Source: Jiulongibacter sp966250325 (GTDB lineage: Bacteria; Bacteroidota; Bacteroidia; Cytophagales; Spirosomataceae). From it: a DNA stretch of 64,000 nt. The translations under genes and the position numbers were made by a program. Below, in pieces: positions 19,701 through 26,356 of this stretch. The DNA is taken from the NCBI GenBank assembly GCA_966250325.1, contig CBINGY010000008.1, forward strand, positions 1 through 64,000. Reading direction: 5' to 3'. Below the pieces are notes generated by a model. That model made no database searches, was not told the DNA's origin, and was given only the letters and a program-made list of their open reading frames with translations. How positions within the stretch are numbered: the first letter of the stretch is position 1; the number at the start of each line of letters is the position of its first letter.

Positions 19701-21957
19701 TGGTATTGTTCTGACAACCGTTGGCATCTACAACCACTACGGTATAGGTACCTTCCATGGCGAAGGTAGAATTCGCTCTGTTGATCGGATTACCGGATGT
19801 GGCCGAAAGCCCGGGACCGGTCCAGGTATAGGTGTTTCCACCATTTGCCTGTAAGGTAATGGTTCCACCCGCACATACCACGCTGTTACTCCAGGCAGTG
19901 GGATTGGGCAACGGATTAACCGTAACACTTATAGTTGCAGATGCGGTACACCCCTCAGAATCTGTGCCCGTTACAGAGTACGTAGTGTTGGCCACCGGAC
20001 TGACCACTTTACTGGAACCTGTGCCCAAACCATTGCTCCACGAGTAGGTGGTAGAACCCACCGCATTATTTAATGAGGCGGTCATGGTGGTATTCAAACC
20101 GTAGCAAATAGTGGCATTGGGACTTCGGGTAATGTTGCCGCTCGTTCGTGTTAGAGTCTGTGAGCCAATGGATGTTGCACAGCTTCCATCTGGCCAGCGA
20201 ACGAATACATTGTATGATCCGGGAGACAATGAAGAAGCTGTTCCGTTTCCGGCATTGTCGGCATAGGAGTAAGGATAGGAACCGCCACCGTTGATAGAAA
20301 ACTGAATGTTTGATTGTGCGGCAGAATTAGCAAAAGTGAACGTAATAGAACCGTTATTCAGTCCGCAGTTTGGATTCACTGAAGTGATGCTGGCCGAAGG
20401 CGATTCTACAACAGTTACAGCTACCGATGAGCTGGCTGTACAACCTCCACTGGTAATGGTGACCACATAATTCCCCTGAGCCCCTGAATTAACATTAGAA
20501 ATGGTCGGAGTTCTACTAGTACTGGAGAAACCATTCGGCCCTGTCCATGCATAAGTGGCTCCGCTGATCACAGATCCTGCACTCAGATTCAGGCTTTGTC
20601 CGGTACATGCCGGACTGTTTGCAGAGGCTGCGAAACCGGTCAGGTTACAATCAAGAATTTCGAGTTCGGTTTCAATCAACCCGCAGACCTTCCCTCCAAG
20701 ACTGTTATTCTGATAAAGAGTTCCTGTAATATTGTAGTTACCAGGGCCCCAGGAAAGAGGATTCGTATCTCCCGGATATCTATAGGGCAGTGCATTTTCG
20801 GTAGCTCCGCCTGTGGCATCTCCGGTGATTTCAAACCGCATACTGAAACCGCTGCCATCCTGAGTTCCATTGATATCACTGGTTACACCCTCGAGATTCC
20901 AGGAGGTTGGAAGGTCGCTCGGGTAAAGTGAGGCCCCATTCGTAATATCGATATCACTGCCTCCGGATAAAGCATTAATTACGAGTTGGTCCAAATCACC
21001 ACATTGAGAATCATCCACACAGCTGATTGCAGCTTCCCATCCAGATCTGGTCTGACTTCCGTTAGAAACGAAACGAAAAGTCATACAGTTATTGGTAGAA
21101 GTAATGGTGCCAGGACCGGAAGAACCAAAATACCAGCCAATCTGAGAAGCACTATTATCTAAACCATCGTAGGCTACAAGATAATCAGAAGAATTCCTGG
21201 TGTTGAAAGAACTAAATTCAAATCGAATTCTTTGACCGTAAGGAGCACAAAATGTCCGGTAATAATCTTCATTATTCGAATAATTCCCAGAAGATCCACC
21301 CGTATCATAGAAATTACCTGAACATGTTGGTACGATATTCTCAACCATCGAAATATTGTCGATGGCAAAGGAGTTTCCTGAATTCGAAATATTTTGATTT
21401 ACTACAGCAAGGATAATATAGCCACTTGTTGTAGCTGTGTAGGTTACCGTATGTTGCTGCCAGGCACCCTGGCTGGTGGTAATCGATGAACCCACTTGTG
21501 AACCGTTAATACTGAAGAAAAGAACAGGAAGGTTATTTGACTCTATGGCCCTTGTCCAGAAAGAAAGCGTATAAGTACTGCCAGCAGATACATAAATGGA
21601 CTGGTACCAAACACGCTCATTAGCAGTAGTTGATCCATTGGCAATTAACATTTCTTCTGAATTTCCTGTGTATTCTTCAAAATAAAACCAGGAACTGTTG
21701 GCCTGAGTAGTATACCTCCTTGCAGTCCATTCACCGTTACCGGGGTTGGTATCATCCCGGCTATAATCTGTTGAAAACGGAGTTCCCGTTCCTGCGTCAA
21801 AAGTTCCATCCTGAACCAGATTACTTCCTGGAACTACATATTGGGATACTGCAGAATTTGATTTAACCAAAAACAGAAAAAGGAACATCGCGATCAATCG
21901 CTGTCCCTTGAGAGGTACATACCTCCGGCCAATACCAACCTTGTGGTTTGAATTCAC
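10771..21957 (-). CDS. Giant multidomain surface adhesin (3728 residues) with CUB, Ig-like and SprB-like modules
   Basis: One uninterrupted 11.2-kb frame. Approximate layout: signal peptide 1-39; jelly-roll carbohydrate-binding-like domain 45-208; CUB-like domain 210-318 (CSGNFYDTGGSSGNY, FCAPYGQ, YLVAYDG); a linker domain to 440; fourteen type 1 Ig-like units between 440 and 1702 (pattern CxGxxLxLxASGG, YxWSGPNGF, GTYTVTV, GCTATA), interrupted by an SprB-like unit at 520-602; two SprB-like units to 1876; a second jelly-roll-like domain 1889-2082; two Ig-like units; ten type 2 units of about 93 residues at 2271-3199; two SprB-like units 3200-3376; final Ig-like units; and a C-terminal domain 3616-3728 ending CEECLPYCEPASIDRVK. 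Repeats of this type occur in gliding-motility adhesins and other Bacteroidota surface proteins. The C-terminal domain is shared with the 993-residue neighbour. Adhesion or polysaccharide binding is inferred from domains; the ligand is unknown. Confidence 0.85.
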   Translation of the reverse strand: MNSNHKVGIGRRYVPLKGQRLIAMFLFLFLVKSNSAVSQYVVPGSNLVQDGTFDAGTGTPFSTDYSRDDTNPGNGEWTARRYTTQANSSWFYFEEYTGNSEEMLIANGSTTANERVWYQSIYVSAGSTYTLSFWTRAIESNNLPVLFFSINGSQVGSSITTSQGAWQQHTVTYTATTSGYIILAVVNQNISNSGNSFAIDNISMVENIVPTCSGNFYDTGGSSGNYSNNEDYYRTFCAPYGQRIRFEFSSFNTRNSSDYLVAYDGLDNSASQIGWYFGSSGPGTITSTNNCMTFRFVSNGSQTRSGWEAAISCVDDSQCGDLDQLVINALSGGSDIDITNGASLYPSDLPTSWNLEGVTSDINGTQDGSGFSMRFEITGDATGGATENALPYRYPGDTNPLSWGPGNYNITGTLYQNNSLGGKVCGLIETELEILDCNLTGFAASANSPACTGQSLNLSAGSVISGATYAWTGPNGFSSTSRTPTISNVNSGAQGNYVVTITSGGCTASSSVAVTVVESPSASITSVNPNCGLNNGSITFTFANSAAQSNIQFSINGGGSYPYSYADNAGNGTASSLSPGSYNVFVRWPDGSCATSIGSQTLTRTSGNITRSPNATICYGLNTTMTASLNNAVGSTTYSWSNGLGTGSSKVVSPVANTTYSVTGTDSEGCTASATISVTVNPLPNPTAWSNSVVCAGGTITLQANGGNTYTWTGPGLSATSGNPINRANSTFAMEGTYTVVVVDANGCQNNTTTYVDIETTVSPTASVVDTAICVGQTLQLQATGGTSYAWIGPNSFNSTSQNPSISSASAAATGTYTVTVTAAGGCTATATVFARVVAPNLTATHDGPKCEGLAINFSASGGSNYSWSGPNGFTASGQNPVLTGTQIPDSEGTYTVSAQITSVCTVTATTALTLYALPNVSVSNSGPVCTGENITLNASGGVSYSWSGPNGFSSTSQNPTVSSLTSVKTGTYSVTVQNAAGCTASATTLVQLSFPNLVVSSDTSLCAGGTINLSASGGISYQWNGPNAFYSTMASPSISSALTSATGIYTVTVVNNLGCTATAGVMVYVLSTAQSVLTNSPLCVGDTLEMSYEGWTNFSWTGPGGFSSSDSIAVREGVTVAHSGTYTLTASVAGCTTTASTSVTVNALPVMTTPPAYTVCLNSNLTLGSSAGNSHSWLGPNSFLSSNRNPTFNINTTAYAGIYSVTVTDANGCVNTATTDVTVSSTSPLASNSGTVCVGSTVNLSASGGVGYAWSGPNSFSSTLQNPGLTATSTSGGTYTVTVRNAIGCTATATTRVLVSIPVATASTNAPVCQGLTLNLNSTGGTTYAWTGPSGFTSNQQNPTIFVVGTNRTGTFNVTATDSVGCTATASVAVIVNSLPTVTAGGNSPVCQGATLNLTASAGGVSYNWSGPNGFLSSLQNPSITNIPLAGAGTYTVQLTDANGCSQTATRAITVTALPAATASTTTGDLCLTETISLIATGGGTYSWSGPGSFSSTNASVNRSNATLAMSGVYTVTVTGATGCTASATVAAYVHTPPSAPVAPNVSICGNGPATLTASGCSGIYKWYASNTSTPELATGPTYVTSTLSSSNNGNGNNDFYVTCTEFTCPESPRTRVDVTVLIPPSAVTATNTGQHCAYTIAKLFGSATNAVSYSWAGPGGFSSNLQSPTFQTNLSSGGVYTLTATAANGCTATATTNLVLNTNCGSLCNTWVGIEPTNPSGCSNTDGNIRANDNNTGGYEISIDGINWVRSTHSTSTGRINNLGVGTYLVFMRDFATKIICRTVNTTLISNGGSFFTGTSVTSASGCFAIDGAIQLQGVLGTDQVSWTGFQERNYVNISTLSPSNTISSLEPGTYYVRVKRFSSVYCYKEIIVNVPNAGTPCNISTFCSVDSVGNKFTNGDFGSGTSLQGPPLDVEETDYGYVDMNCNSPNDGFYSIVNGLDCNGASAGGQIFGVWDVLTEDHTPGDVGGYMMVVNASYEPDVVVEQLITDLCPNTQYNFTAWVRSLAHESYHIPPNFAFLIDGVGKYTTGQITTAGWQQVGFSFKTGNYTQAVFSIRNNAPGGNGNDWVIDDIVVNKCPLEISLSGTTVACLGGINEEINASITDPLREFDYYKWQQSTDGGATWTDVSGVLHGTFNGSNQMAVNFSLPTPVPSSLNGIQYQIVLATESDAFGDPDCVVTSGLTQIVVPPITMTSIDVEKCIGPNPVNITVVPNGGTAPYTFQWSHSLPNSATVSVNPSVTTDYIVTARDADMCPVTDTVRVTVEDQPTLTVTIDNGSVCLNGAAQITANVVGGSGSFTYTWYSAATSTGPWTEVSGATANTFSPPTGTPGQTYYRVFVDDLIFDCNDAMSNAVPFVVVTDPQFNVTLSDATLCAGGTLQLTPTLSGGTGTVSYQWESSLTGTGGWSVMPNDTNANLTVPSATPGIRYYRVTATSTGNGCNYPPSASSRVEVLPNFTVDISTTGAQFCAGGPYTLSSDTSRTNGTITYQWFSSANGTSFTAISGATNASYGLNTSIPGETYYRVEATSTGLGCGTASSDTAQIIIMPAFSVEVDVNSSLVCIGAAVSLTADTTGGGGTVTYQWLQSTDNVNFSYVSGATGLTYAPPTTTPGIRYYQVQATSTGPGCGTVISPSVSVEVLPVFSVDVTLDNSVVCQGGAVNFVADTSNGTGTVTYQWYRSADGVTYSALGGDTLTTLTPSTSVAGTYYYYIAATASGLGCGTVTSAPARLDVLPNFTVDLSLSDLTVCLGGAVQILADTNSGTGTITYQWYRSYDNVTFTSLSGETGISLTVNTSTIDTTYYRVQATASGVGCGSDISDTARIAVLPVFDVSVQPDNALVCIGGAVQLDAQTISGSGTITYQWYSSSDNTTFNVLTGETDSLLVPSTTSDGITYYRVEATASGIGCGTATSASAVVEVLPVFSVDVNPSSSIICLGGSVTLNADTSNGTGTVTYQWYSSSDGVTYSAVSGATNVTYPISPGTPGNYYYYVVATASGPGCGSVSSAPAMVQVLPNFSVSVTLNNANVCTNGFVELLADTSSGTGTISYQWLSSSDGISFSPVTDSTSISYHPATSSPGTDYFRVEATASGAGCGSATSATSTVEVLPQMSVNLVASSSEVCLNEGVLLEANPSNGYGTYSYQWQYFDGSSWINISGETDTVYSPPTNAEGQFTYRVNADADGVGCISTVSVQHLLTVYDLPVVTVSSTDPLCIPNNGEITFTFNDEANRSLIEFSIDGGVTYPYSVPDNQGTFTIDTLTAGTYLLYARWGGDFCPVSLGSVTISDRPAPQVTVSYTDPTCSVANGTVTFSFPDETTRTQLEFSFDGGLTYSPSVDDDLGSYTYNGIAPATYDLWVRWQNDECPVSLGAYTLTDHPSPVVSLSADTTICIGVTVNLSALSAGGDAPLTFTWNNGLPNGASQAVSPISTTEYIVTVTDANGCTDRDTMTVSVNPLPVIVANGGEYCAGDTIRLTATGAVSYIWSGPLAFSSGIENPEVAGSTPAMGGIYTVSGTDINGCVSSDTALVTVHSLPTAPSVTDNFSCGPGEVTLSASGCGGGILTWYDNQYSSSLVGSGTTFVTDSLDISQTYFVNCTDTNGCRSFGRVPVHAEIRSVSRAEVMPINSTCVGEIPLNNGVLLVTGFRDGERFSFSEGTTYNAATAIPVPPSVIPENGRIYETIPNPVSTPTVSYTVEIISVDGCPTYQTIQFERQCEECLPYCEPASIDRVK
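12360..15145 (-). repeat. Ten tandem type 2 Ig-like coding repeats (about 93 codons each)
   Basis: Within the giant adhesin gene, ten consecutive units follow the pattern VC.GGAV.L.ADT, then GTGTVTYQWYSSSDG, then TYYRVEATASGxGCG and a closing VEVLPxFSVDV. Units four to nine are the most alike in protein sequence. Boundaries are approximate because units merge at the VLPxFSVDV linker. The near-identical linkers make slippage or recombination possible, so copy number may differ between strains or in assemblies. Confidence 0.85.
17340..20140 (-). repeat. Twelve tandem type 1 Ig-like coding repeats (about 77 codons each)
   Basis: Within the giant adhesin gene, consecutive units carry SPVCxGxxLxLxASGG, then YxWSGPNGFSS, then QNPxI, then GTYTVTVT and GCTATATxxVxV, each about 77 residues long and more diverged than the type 2 block. 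Two further members flank the block (one before the first SprB-like unit, one near 16850-17085). The paired cysteines in each unit probably form one disulfide per domain (inference from spacing). Confidence 0.82.
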
Positions 21958-22148
21958 CTATCTGTTTTTTAAAATTCGGGCTGAGGGACTTGGTGACCCT
22001 CGTTTCTGAGCAGTTAGTGAGGCCGCTCAGGCATACCTTCTCAAGTTTTGTGCCAGAGAAAAACAGATGATAGAAAAGACCTTTCTTAAGAAGCTTATTC
22101 CATTAATAATAAGATAGTTGTAATTTTAGAAAAAAGTAGGAAGCAGAT

Positions 22149-22859
22149 TCAGAATTTTCGCCCGATGCGTAAGCCGAATGACCCGCTAACAACCGGAATA
22201 ATCTGATCCTGACGGCGGAAAATAGTACCAAAACTGAAAGAATTCCGTACGGAAACAATATCGGAAGGTTCTTTGCCGCGATAGTCAAACGTATTGAGAA
22301 CCATTCGAAATCCGATTCCTCCAAAAACATCTGCAAACCACTGTTTATCAGAAGATAAATCACTGATTAACCATTGCTTTCCAAGCTTTACATGAAAACC
22401 ACTCACCCACTTTTTTACTTTTCCGTTTACCTTCTGAAAGTACTGAGGTTGCCCCCCAATAGGATCCCGGCCCACCGTAAATTCCTTGGAAGAAAAAACA
22501 TATTTACCCAGCAATTCATAACCGTAATAACTGCCCTCAGGTGCAGTTTCTTTGGAGTTTTTAAAATAACCCCGCCACTCCAGCCGCGTTCTAAGTAGGT
22601 TGTAATTAGCAAAACGCTCGTAATCCTGTCCTTCATTAAATAATGAGGTCCACAGGTTCAAAGAGGAATTTCCATAGCCAGCCTCGAGATTAAAAGATGT
22701 ACGATTACGCAGTGTTCTTTCCCATGAAAACGAAAGACCATTATCCAGGTCAAATAGATGTAAAGGACTTACTTTCAGAAGATTTACCTGCAGAGAATCA
22801 TTTTGCCCAAAAGCAAAAATCGATAGGCAGAAAAGGTATGTGAAGAATAATTTATTCAC
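22149..22859 (-). CDS. Predicted outer-membrane beta-barrel protein
   Basis: A 236-residue protein with a signal peptide (MNKLFFTYLFCLSIFAFG) followed by alternating-residue strands rich in aromatic residues (LSFSWERTL, FNLEAGYGN, RLEWRGYF, YYGYELLGKYVF, WFADVFGGIGFRMVL). It ends in a final strand GSFGLRIGRKF with a terminal Phe, the usual BamA-recognised end of outer-membrane proteins. It resembles the small barrel proteins annotated DUF3575 or outer membrane protein beta-barrel, but I cannot assign the family firmly. The start overlaps the upstream lipoprotein gene by 8 nt, so the two are translationally coupled and the barrel is probably linked to the surface or periplasmic lipoproteins. 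Confidence 0.8.
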   Translation of the reverse strand: MNKLFFTYLFCLSIFAFGQNDSLQVNLLKVSPLHLFDLDNGLSFSWERTLRNRTSFNLEAGYGNSSLNLWTSLFNEGQDYERFANYNLLRTRLEWRGYFKNSKETAPEGSYYGYELLGKYVFSSKEFTVGRDPIGGQPQYFQKVNGKVKKWVSGFHVKLGKQWLISDLSSDKQWFADVFGGIGFRMVLNTFDYRGKEPSDIVSVRNSFSFGTIFRRQDQIIPVVSGSFGLRIGRKF

Positions 22860-23604
22860 CGGAAGATATGGTGCTTAAAGGAATGAGTTGATCTCCCAGG
22901 CTTTGATATTGCGAAATACCATCACTTCCCGTAAAAATGAGGTGCGAATCAAAAGCAATAACATCAAATGCTCTAATATCCGTTTTTTGAACCACAAAAG
23001 ACGGATTTGAAGGTTCTTTCAAATCAAAAATACTCACACCTCCATCACCTTCACAAACGTATAATTTTTCCCCGTCTGCCGATAACCCCTGAGGATTTCT
23101 CATCTGATAGGACGAAACCAAGAACGGCGATTGCAAGTTGCTTATATTCAAAACATCCATCTGATTACTCCCTCTCATGCATGGTGTACCGTTTCTAAGT
23201 GTCACATATGCGTAATTTCCCTGAGCCACCACAGGATCACAGCTGGCAATATGTGAGTATTGCGAAACAAAATGAGGCCTTGATTCGTCAATTAGTCCAT
23301 AAATCATCATGCCGGTTCGGGTTCCCAGAAGCAAGTGATTTTTAAACGGAAAAATAGTTTCGGCAAAGGCATTAATCTCGAGAGAACTCACCAATCTCAG
23401 TTCATTCCGTTCCAGCGAAAATGTTTTAAGATCATTCCCGTTTACCGTGTATAAATGATCTCCGATAATGGTGAATCGGGCCATGGAACCTCCACGACCA
23501 GTTTGTGGCCCGCCATCAGAACCCAGTCCGGAAGGCAAGGCAGAATCTCCCTTACAGGATAATAGGGCAAGACCCATCAAAAGCACGTATATTTTTTTCA
23601 TCAT
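22852..23604 (-). CDS. Lipoprotein with LVIVD-like beta-propeller repeats
   Basis: About 250 residues. The start at 23604 is chosen because its ATG overlaps the upstream stop as ATGA; an ATG three codons earlier (23613) is also possible. The leader MMKKIYVLLMGLALLSCKGD has a lipobox (ALLSC), so the protein is lipidated. The body contains repeats of the LVIVD type: LYVCEGDGGVSIFDLKEPSN, GLMIYG-like strands, and VDVLNISNLQSPFLVSSYQM. LVIVD repeats are known from bacterial and archaeal surface proteins and build a beta-propeller; the role here is unknown. It is the middle gene of a three-gene overlapping cassette with another lipoprotein upstream and a barrel protein downstream. Confidence 0.82.
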   Translation of the reverse strand: MMKKIYVLLMGLALLSCKGDSALPSGLGSDGGPQTGRGGSMARFTIIGDHLYTVNGNDLKTFSLERNELRLVSSLEINAFAETIFPFKNHLLLGTRTGMMIYGLIDESRPHFVSQYSHIASCDPVVAQGNYAYVTLRNGTPCMRGSNQMDVLNISNLQSPFLVSSYQMRNPQGLSADGEKLYVCEGDGGVSIFDLKEPSNPSFVVQKTDIRAFDVIAFDSHLIFTGSDGISQYQSLGDQLIPLSTISSGE

Positions 23605-24119
23605 CTGCTGCATTTAGGATCGGTTACTTCTTTTAACTCCCAGTTGATCACGTAGCCTTTGGATGGATCTGCACACACAAATTTTACATTTTCAAACGGC
23701 GGATAATCGGGATATGGAAAAACATTCTTTTCCCTTCCCAAAACTTTCGGATTGCGGATATCTGAAAGATCAATGGATAAGAGATCAAGGCCGTTATCTG
23801 CATAGAGTATCTGGTTTCTCATCTCGATATCCTGATTAGCCGGAATAGAAATAAATGTAATTCTGGAAGGTTTGGAAGGATCAGAATTGTCGAAAATATG
23901 TACGCCCTCCCCCACTTCACTCACCAGAAGCATGTTCCTGATGGTGTAAATCTTGCCTGCTTTACCAAGTTTCTTTTGAGGCTGCAATTCAATCTTCGCA
24001 ATATCTGAGTACGGTAAATACACCGGAACATAAGCAGATACCCTTTCATCTTCTTCGGTGTGGAGGGTACAGCTTTCCAGGAAAATAAGACTGCAAATCA
24101 TGAATAAAATAACCCTCAT
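23601..24119 (-). CDS. Lipoprotein with LVIVD-like repeats
   Basis: A 172-residue protein starting MRVILFMICSLIFLESCTLH, with a lipobox (FLESC). The body has half-propeller repeats (LLVSEVGEGVHIFDNSDPSK, ILYADNGLDLLSIDLSDIRN) matching the LVIVD-like pattern VxxxxxGLxxxDxSDPxxP. It is first in the cassette and overlaps the next gene by 4 nt. It is shorter than its partner; together the two might form one propeller or bind each other (inference). The last residues (VTDPKCSR) carry a second cysteine. No known enzymatic motif is present. Confidence 0.8.
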   Translation of the reverse strand: MRVILFMICSLIFLESCTLHTEEDERVSAYVPVYLPYSDIAKIELQPQKKLGKAGKIYTIRNMLLVSEVGEGVHIFDNSDPSKPSRITFISIPANQDIEMRNQILYADNGLDLLSIDLSDIRNPKVLGREKNVFPYPDYPPFENVKFVCADPSKGYVINWELKEVTDPKCSR

Positions 24120-24250
24120 AAACAGCTCTTTATATGAAATATACAGAACAATGCTAAAAAGTATACAAAAGTTGGCTCAAGGCAATTTGAAAATTAGTAT
24201 ACGGTTCTGATCAGGAAATTTGCCAACTTTACACGTACAATTCTGAAGAA

Positions 24251-25324
24251 ATGTACAATTTTTATCCCGGGCCTTCAAAAATCTATCCGCAGGTAAAGGA
24301 ATACCTTTCAGAGGGTATGGATAGCGGATTACTGGAAATGAATCACCGAAGCCTGCCTTTCATGCAAATGCTGAAAGAGACACTGATTCTCTTCAAGCAA
24401 AAGATGGATATTCCTTCAGATTTTTCGGTGTTTTTTACTTCTTCTGCCACCGAATGCTGGGAAATAATCGCACAATCTCTGTTGAGGCAACAGATTCAAT
24501 TCTTCTACAACGGAGCTTTTGGTAAAAAATGGTTCAAATACACCGTCACGAATCCCACATCTGAAAAAGCTTCAGCCGACTTTCCGGAAATCAGGGGAAC
24601 CCGATTTTTCACAGATCAACCTCTGCATGAAGCAGAAATTTCTTACGAGGCAAATGCCTGGTGTGCCGTGCAGAATGAAACAAGTAACGGTACAGCCATC
24701 TCCAACGAAGAACTGGAAAAGTTACCACAAACCGGTCTTCGCTGTTTTGATGTTACCTCCTCTTTGGGGGGCCAGCAAATAAATTTCCGGAATGGTGACG
24801 TATGGCTGGCCTCGGTTCAGAAATGCCTCGGACTTCCGGCAGGTCTGGGGATACTCATCTGCTCGCCAAAAGCCATCGAAACAGCCGAAAAAGTAAATGA
24901 AAGAAATCATTACAACAGCCTGTTATTTATCAAAGAAAACTTTGACAACTACCAGACCCATTACACCCCAAATATTCTGGGCATCTATCTCTTAAACAGG
25001 CTATTGAAGGATCTTGACCCGATTGAACTGGTTGCAGGAAAAATTGAGGCGAGAGCCCATGATCTCTACCGTTTTTTTGACAACGAAACAGCCTTCAAAC
25101 CACTGGTCAAGAATCCGGCTACGCGTTCATCTACTGTACTGGCTCTGGAGTGTCCTGCGGATAAACTGGCGGCTTTAAAGCAAAAAGCCATTGAAAACGG
25201 GATAACTTTAGGCAATGGCTATGGAGAATGGAAGGAAAACAGTTTCCGTCTCGCAAATTTCCCGGCTATCGAAGATCAGGAATACATTTACCTCAAAAAC
25301 TTTTTCAAAACTACCCGGCTATGA
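24251..25324 (+). CDS. Class V aminotransferase (SerC-like PLP enzyme)
   Basis: A 357-residue fold-type I enzyme of the class V aminotransferase group. The N-terminus YNFYPGPSKIYPQVKEYL and the LLEMNHRS motif match the start of phosphoserine aminotransferases. RCFDVTSSLGG provides the PLP aspartate region, and SVQKCLGLPAGLGILI carries the Schiff-base lysine (K191). It could be a true SerC for serine biosynthesis, but it departs from classical SerC around the substrate-binding residues, so alanine-glyoxylate-type or another activity cannot be excluded. The start ATG (24251) follows a 130-bp gap after the divergent lipoprotein cassette. The stop overlaps the marC start (ATGA), showing translational coupling. 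Confidence 0.82.
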   Translation: MYNFYPGPSKIYPQVKEYLSEGMDSGLLEMNHRSLPFMQMLKETLILFKQKMDIPSDFSVFFTSSATECWEIIAQSLLRQQIQFFYNGAFGKKWFKYTVTNPTSEKASADFPEIRGTRFFTDQPLHEAEISYEANAWCAVQNETSNGTAISNEELEKLPQTGLRCFDVTSSLGGQQINFRNGDVWLASVQKCLGLPAGLGILICSPKAIETAEKVNERNHYNSLLFIKENFDNYQTHYTPNILGIYLLNRLLKDLDPIELVAGKIEARAHDLYRFFDNETAFKPLVKNPATRSSTVLALECPADKLAALKQKAIENGITLGNGYGEWKENSFRLANFPAIEDQEYIYLKNFFKTTRL

Positions 25325-25905
25325 ACCTCAATCTGAAGGAAATATTCTCTGTTAGCCTCATCCTTTTTTCTATTATTGACATTCTGGGGTCTATTCCTAT
25401 CATACTTAATATCCGAAAAAAAACGGGAGGAATTCACGCCGAACGTACCACTCTGGTGAGCGGGTTGCTCATGTTCGGATATCTCTTTCTGGGTACCCAG
25501 ATTTTAGGTTTATTTGGTGTAGATGTTAAATCATTTGCCGTAGCAGGTGCGGTCATTCTTCTCCTTATGGGTTTTGAAATGATCCTCGGTAGGGAAATCT
25601 TCAAGCATAACCCTACAACCGGTGCCCGCTCGAGTTCCATCGTTCCACTCGCCTTTCCTATTATTGCAGGGGCCGGTACCATGACATCCCTGTTATCACT
25701 CAAAGCCGCTTATCATCAGGAAAACATCATGGTGGGAATCATAATTAACGTGATCATCGTTTATATAGTCCTGAAATCTTCCTCCTGGCTTGAGCGAAAA
25801 ATAAGCCCTGCCAGTATAGAGGTTCTTCAGAAAGTTTTCGGTTTGATTTTATTGGCAATTGCCATAAAACTGATCAAAGAAAATCTGTTTGGCATCTCTT
25901 CCTGA
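25321..25905 (+). CDS. MarC family integral membrane protein
   Basis: A 194-residue protein with six predicted membrane segments. The start at 25321 (MNLNLKEIFSVSLILFSIID) is chosen because its ATG overlaps the upstream TGA and gives the family's usual N-terminus and length. DILGSIPIIL, the charged NIRKKTGG turn, AGAVILLLMGFEMILG and PLAFPIIAGAGTMTSL are MarC hallmarks. MarC proteins are inner-membrane proteins of uncertain transport role; the old link to multiple antibiotic resistance in Escherichia coli was not upheld. It is coupled to the aminotransferase upstream and followed after 2 bp by a DUF4180 gene. Confidence 0.9.
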   Translation: MNLNLKEIFSVSLILFSIIDILGSIPIILNIRKKTGGIHAERTTLVSGLLMFGYLFLGTQILGLFGVDVKSFAVAGAVILLLMGFEMILGREIFKHNPTTGARSSSIVPLAFPIIAGAGTMTSLLSLKAAYHQENIMVGIIINVIIVYIVLKSSSWLERKISPASIEVLQKVFGLILLAIAIKLIKENLFGISS

Positions 25906-25907
25906 TC

Positions 25908-26264
25908 ATGGAATTAGAAATTATTGAACGGAAAGGACTTCGACTCTGCCTGCTTAAATCTGCTGGCCCAATAAGAGATACTCAGGATGCGGTTGACCTC
26001 CTTATGAATGCCCGATATCAGGAGTCAGACCACGTCATTGTTCATCGCGAGCAGCTTGTCCCGGCCTTTTTTGACTTAAAAACGACTTTGGCGGGTGAAA
26101 TTCTTCAAAAGTTTTCAACCTACCGTTCGCATTTGGCCATTACCGGCCAGTTTGAAGACCTCAGCAGCCAGAGCCTGCAGCAGTTTATCATGGAGAGTAA
26201 CCGACAGGGCCGTATCGTATTCGCTGATTCGATTGAAAAGGCCGTGGATCTCTTTGCCCGTTAA
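25908..26264 (+). CDS. DUF4180 domain-containing protein
   Basis: A 118-residue soluble protein. The order RDTQDAVDLLMNARYQESDHV, VPAFFDLKTTLAGEILQKFS and YRSHLAITGQFE, with a late FADSIEKAVDLFAR, matches the DUF4180 family, whose function is unknown. No signal peptide or membrane segment is visible, so it is cytoplasmic. It starts 2 bp after marC and is probably the last member of the aminotransferase-marC-DUF4180 unit; the MFS gene follows 92 bp later. Confidence 0.85.
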   Translation: MELEIIERKGLRLCLLKSAGPIRDTQDAVDLLMNARYQESDHVIVHREQLVPAFFDLKTTLAGEILQKFSTYRSHLAITGQFEDLSSQSLQQFIMESNRQGRIVFADSIEKAVDLFAR

Positions 26265-26356
26265 AAAAGAAAATGTGGATGTCTTAATCCGCCCTACAAA
26301 TAGTCGGGATTTGACCTCGCTTCTCAGAGTTAAAACCCTCATTTTGGCTACTCGAA

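Noticed and set aside
12360..20140. Possible CRISPR or satellite array because of regularly spaced repeats
   Set aside because: The repeats are 230-280 bp, in frame and protein-coding, without spacer structure; they are Ig-like modules.
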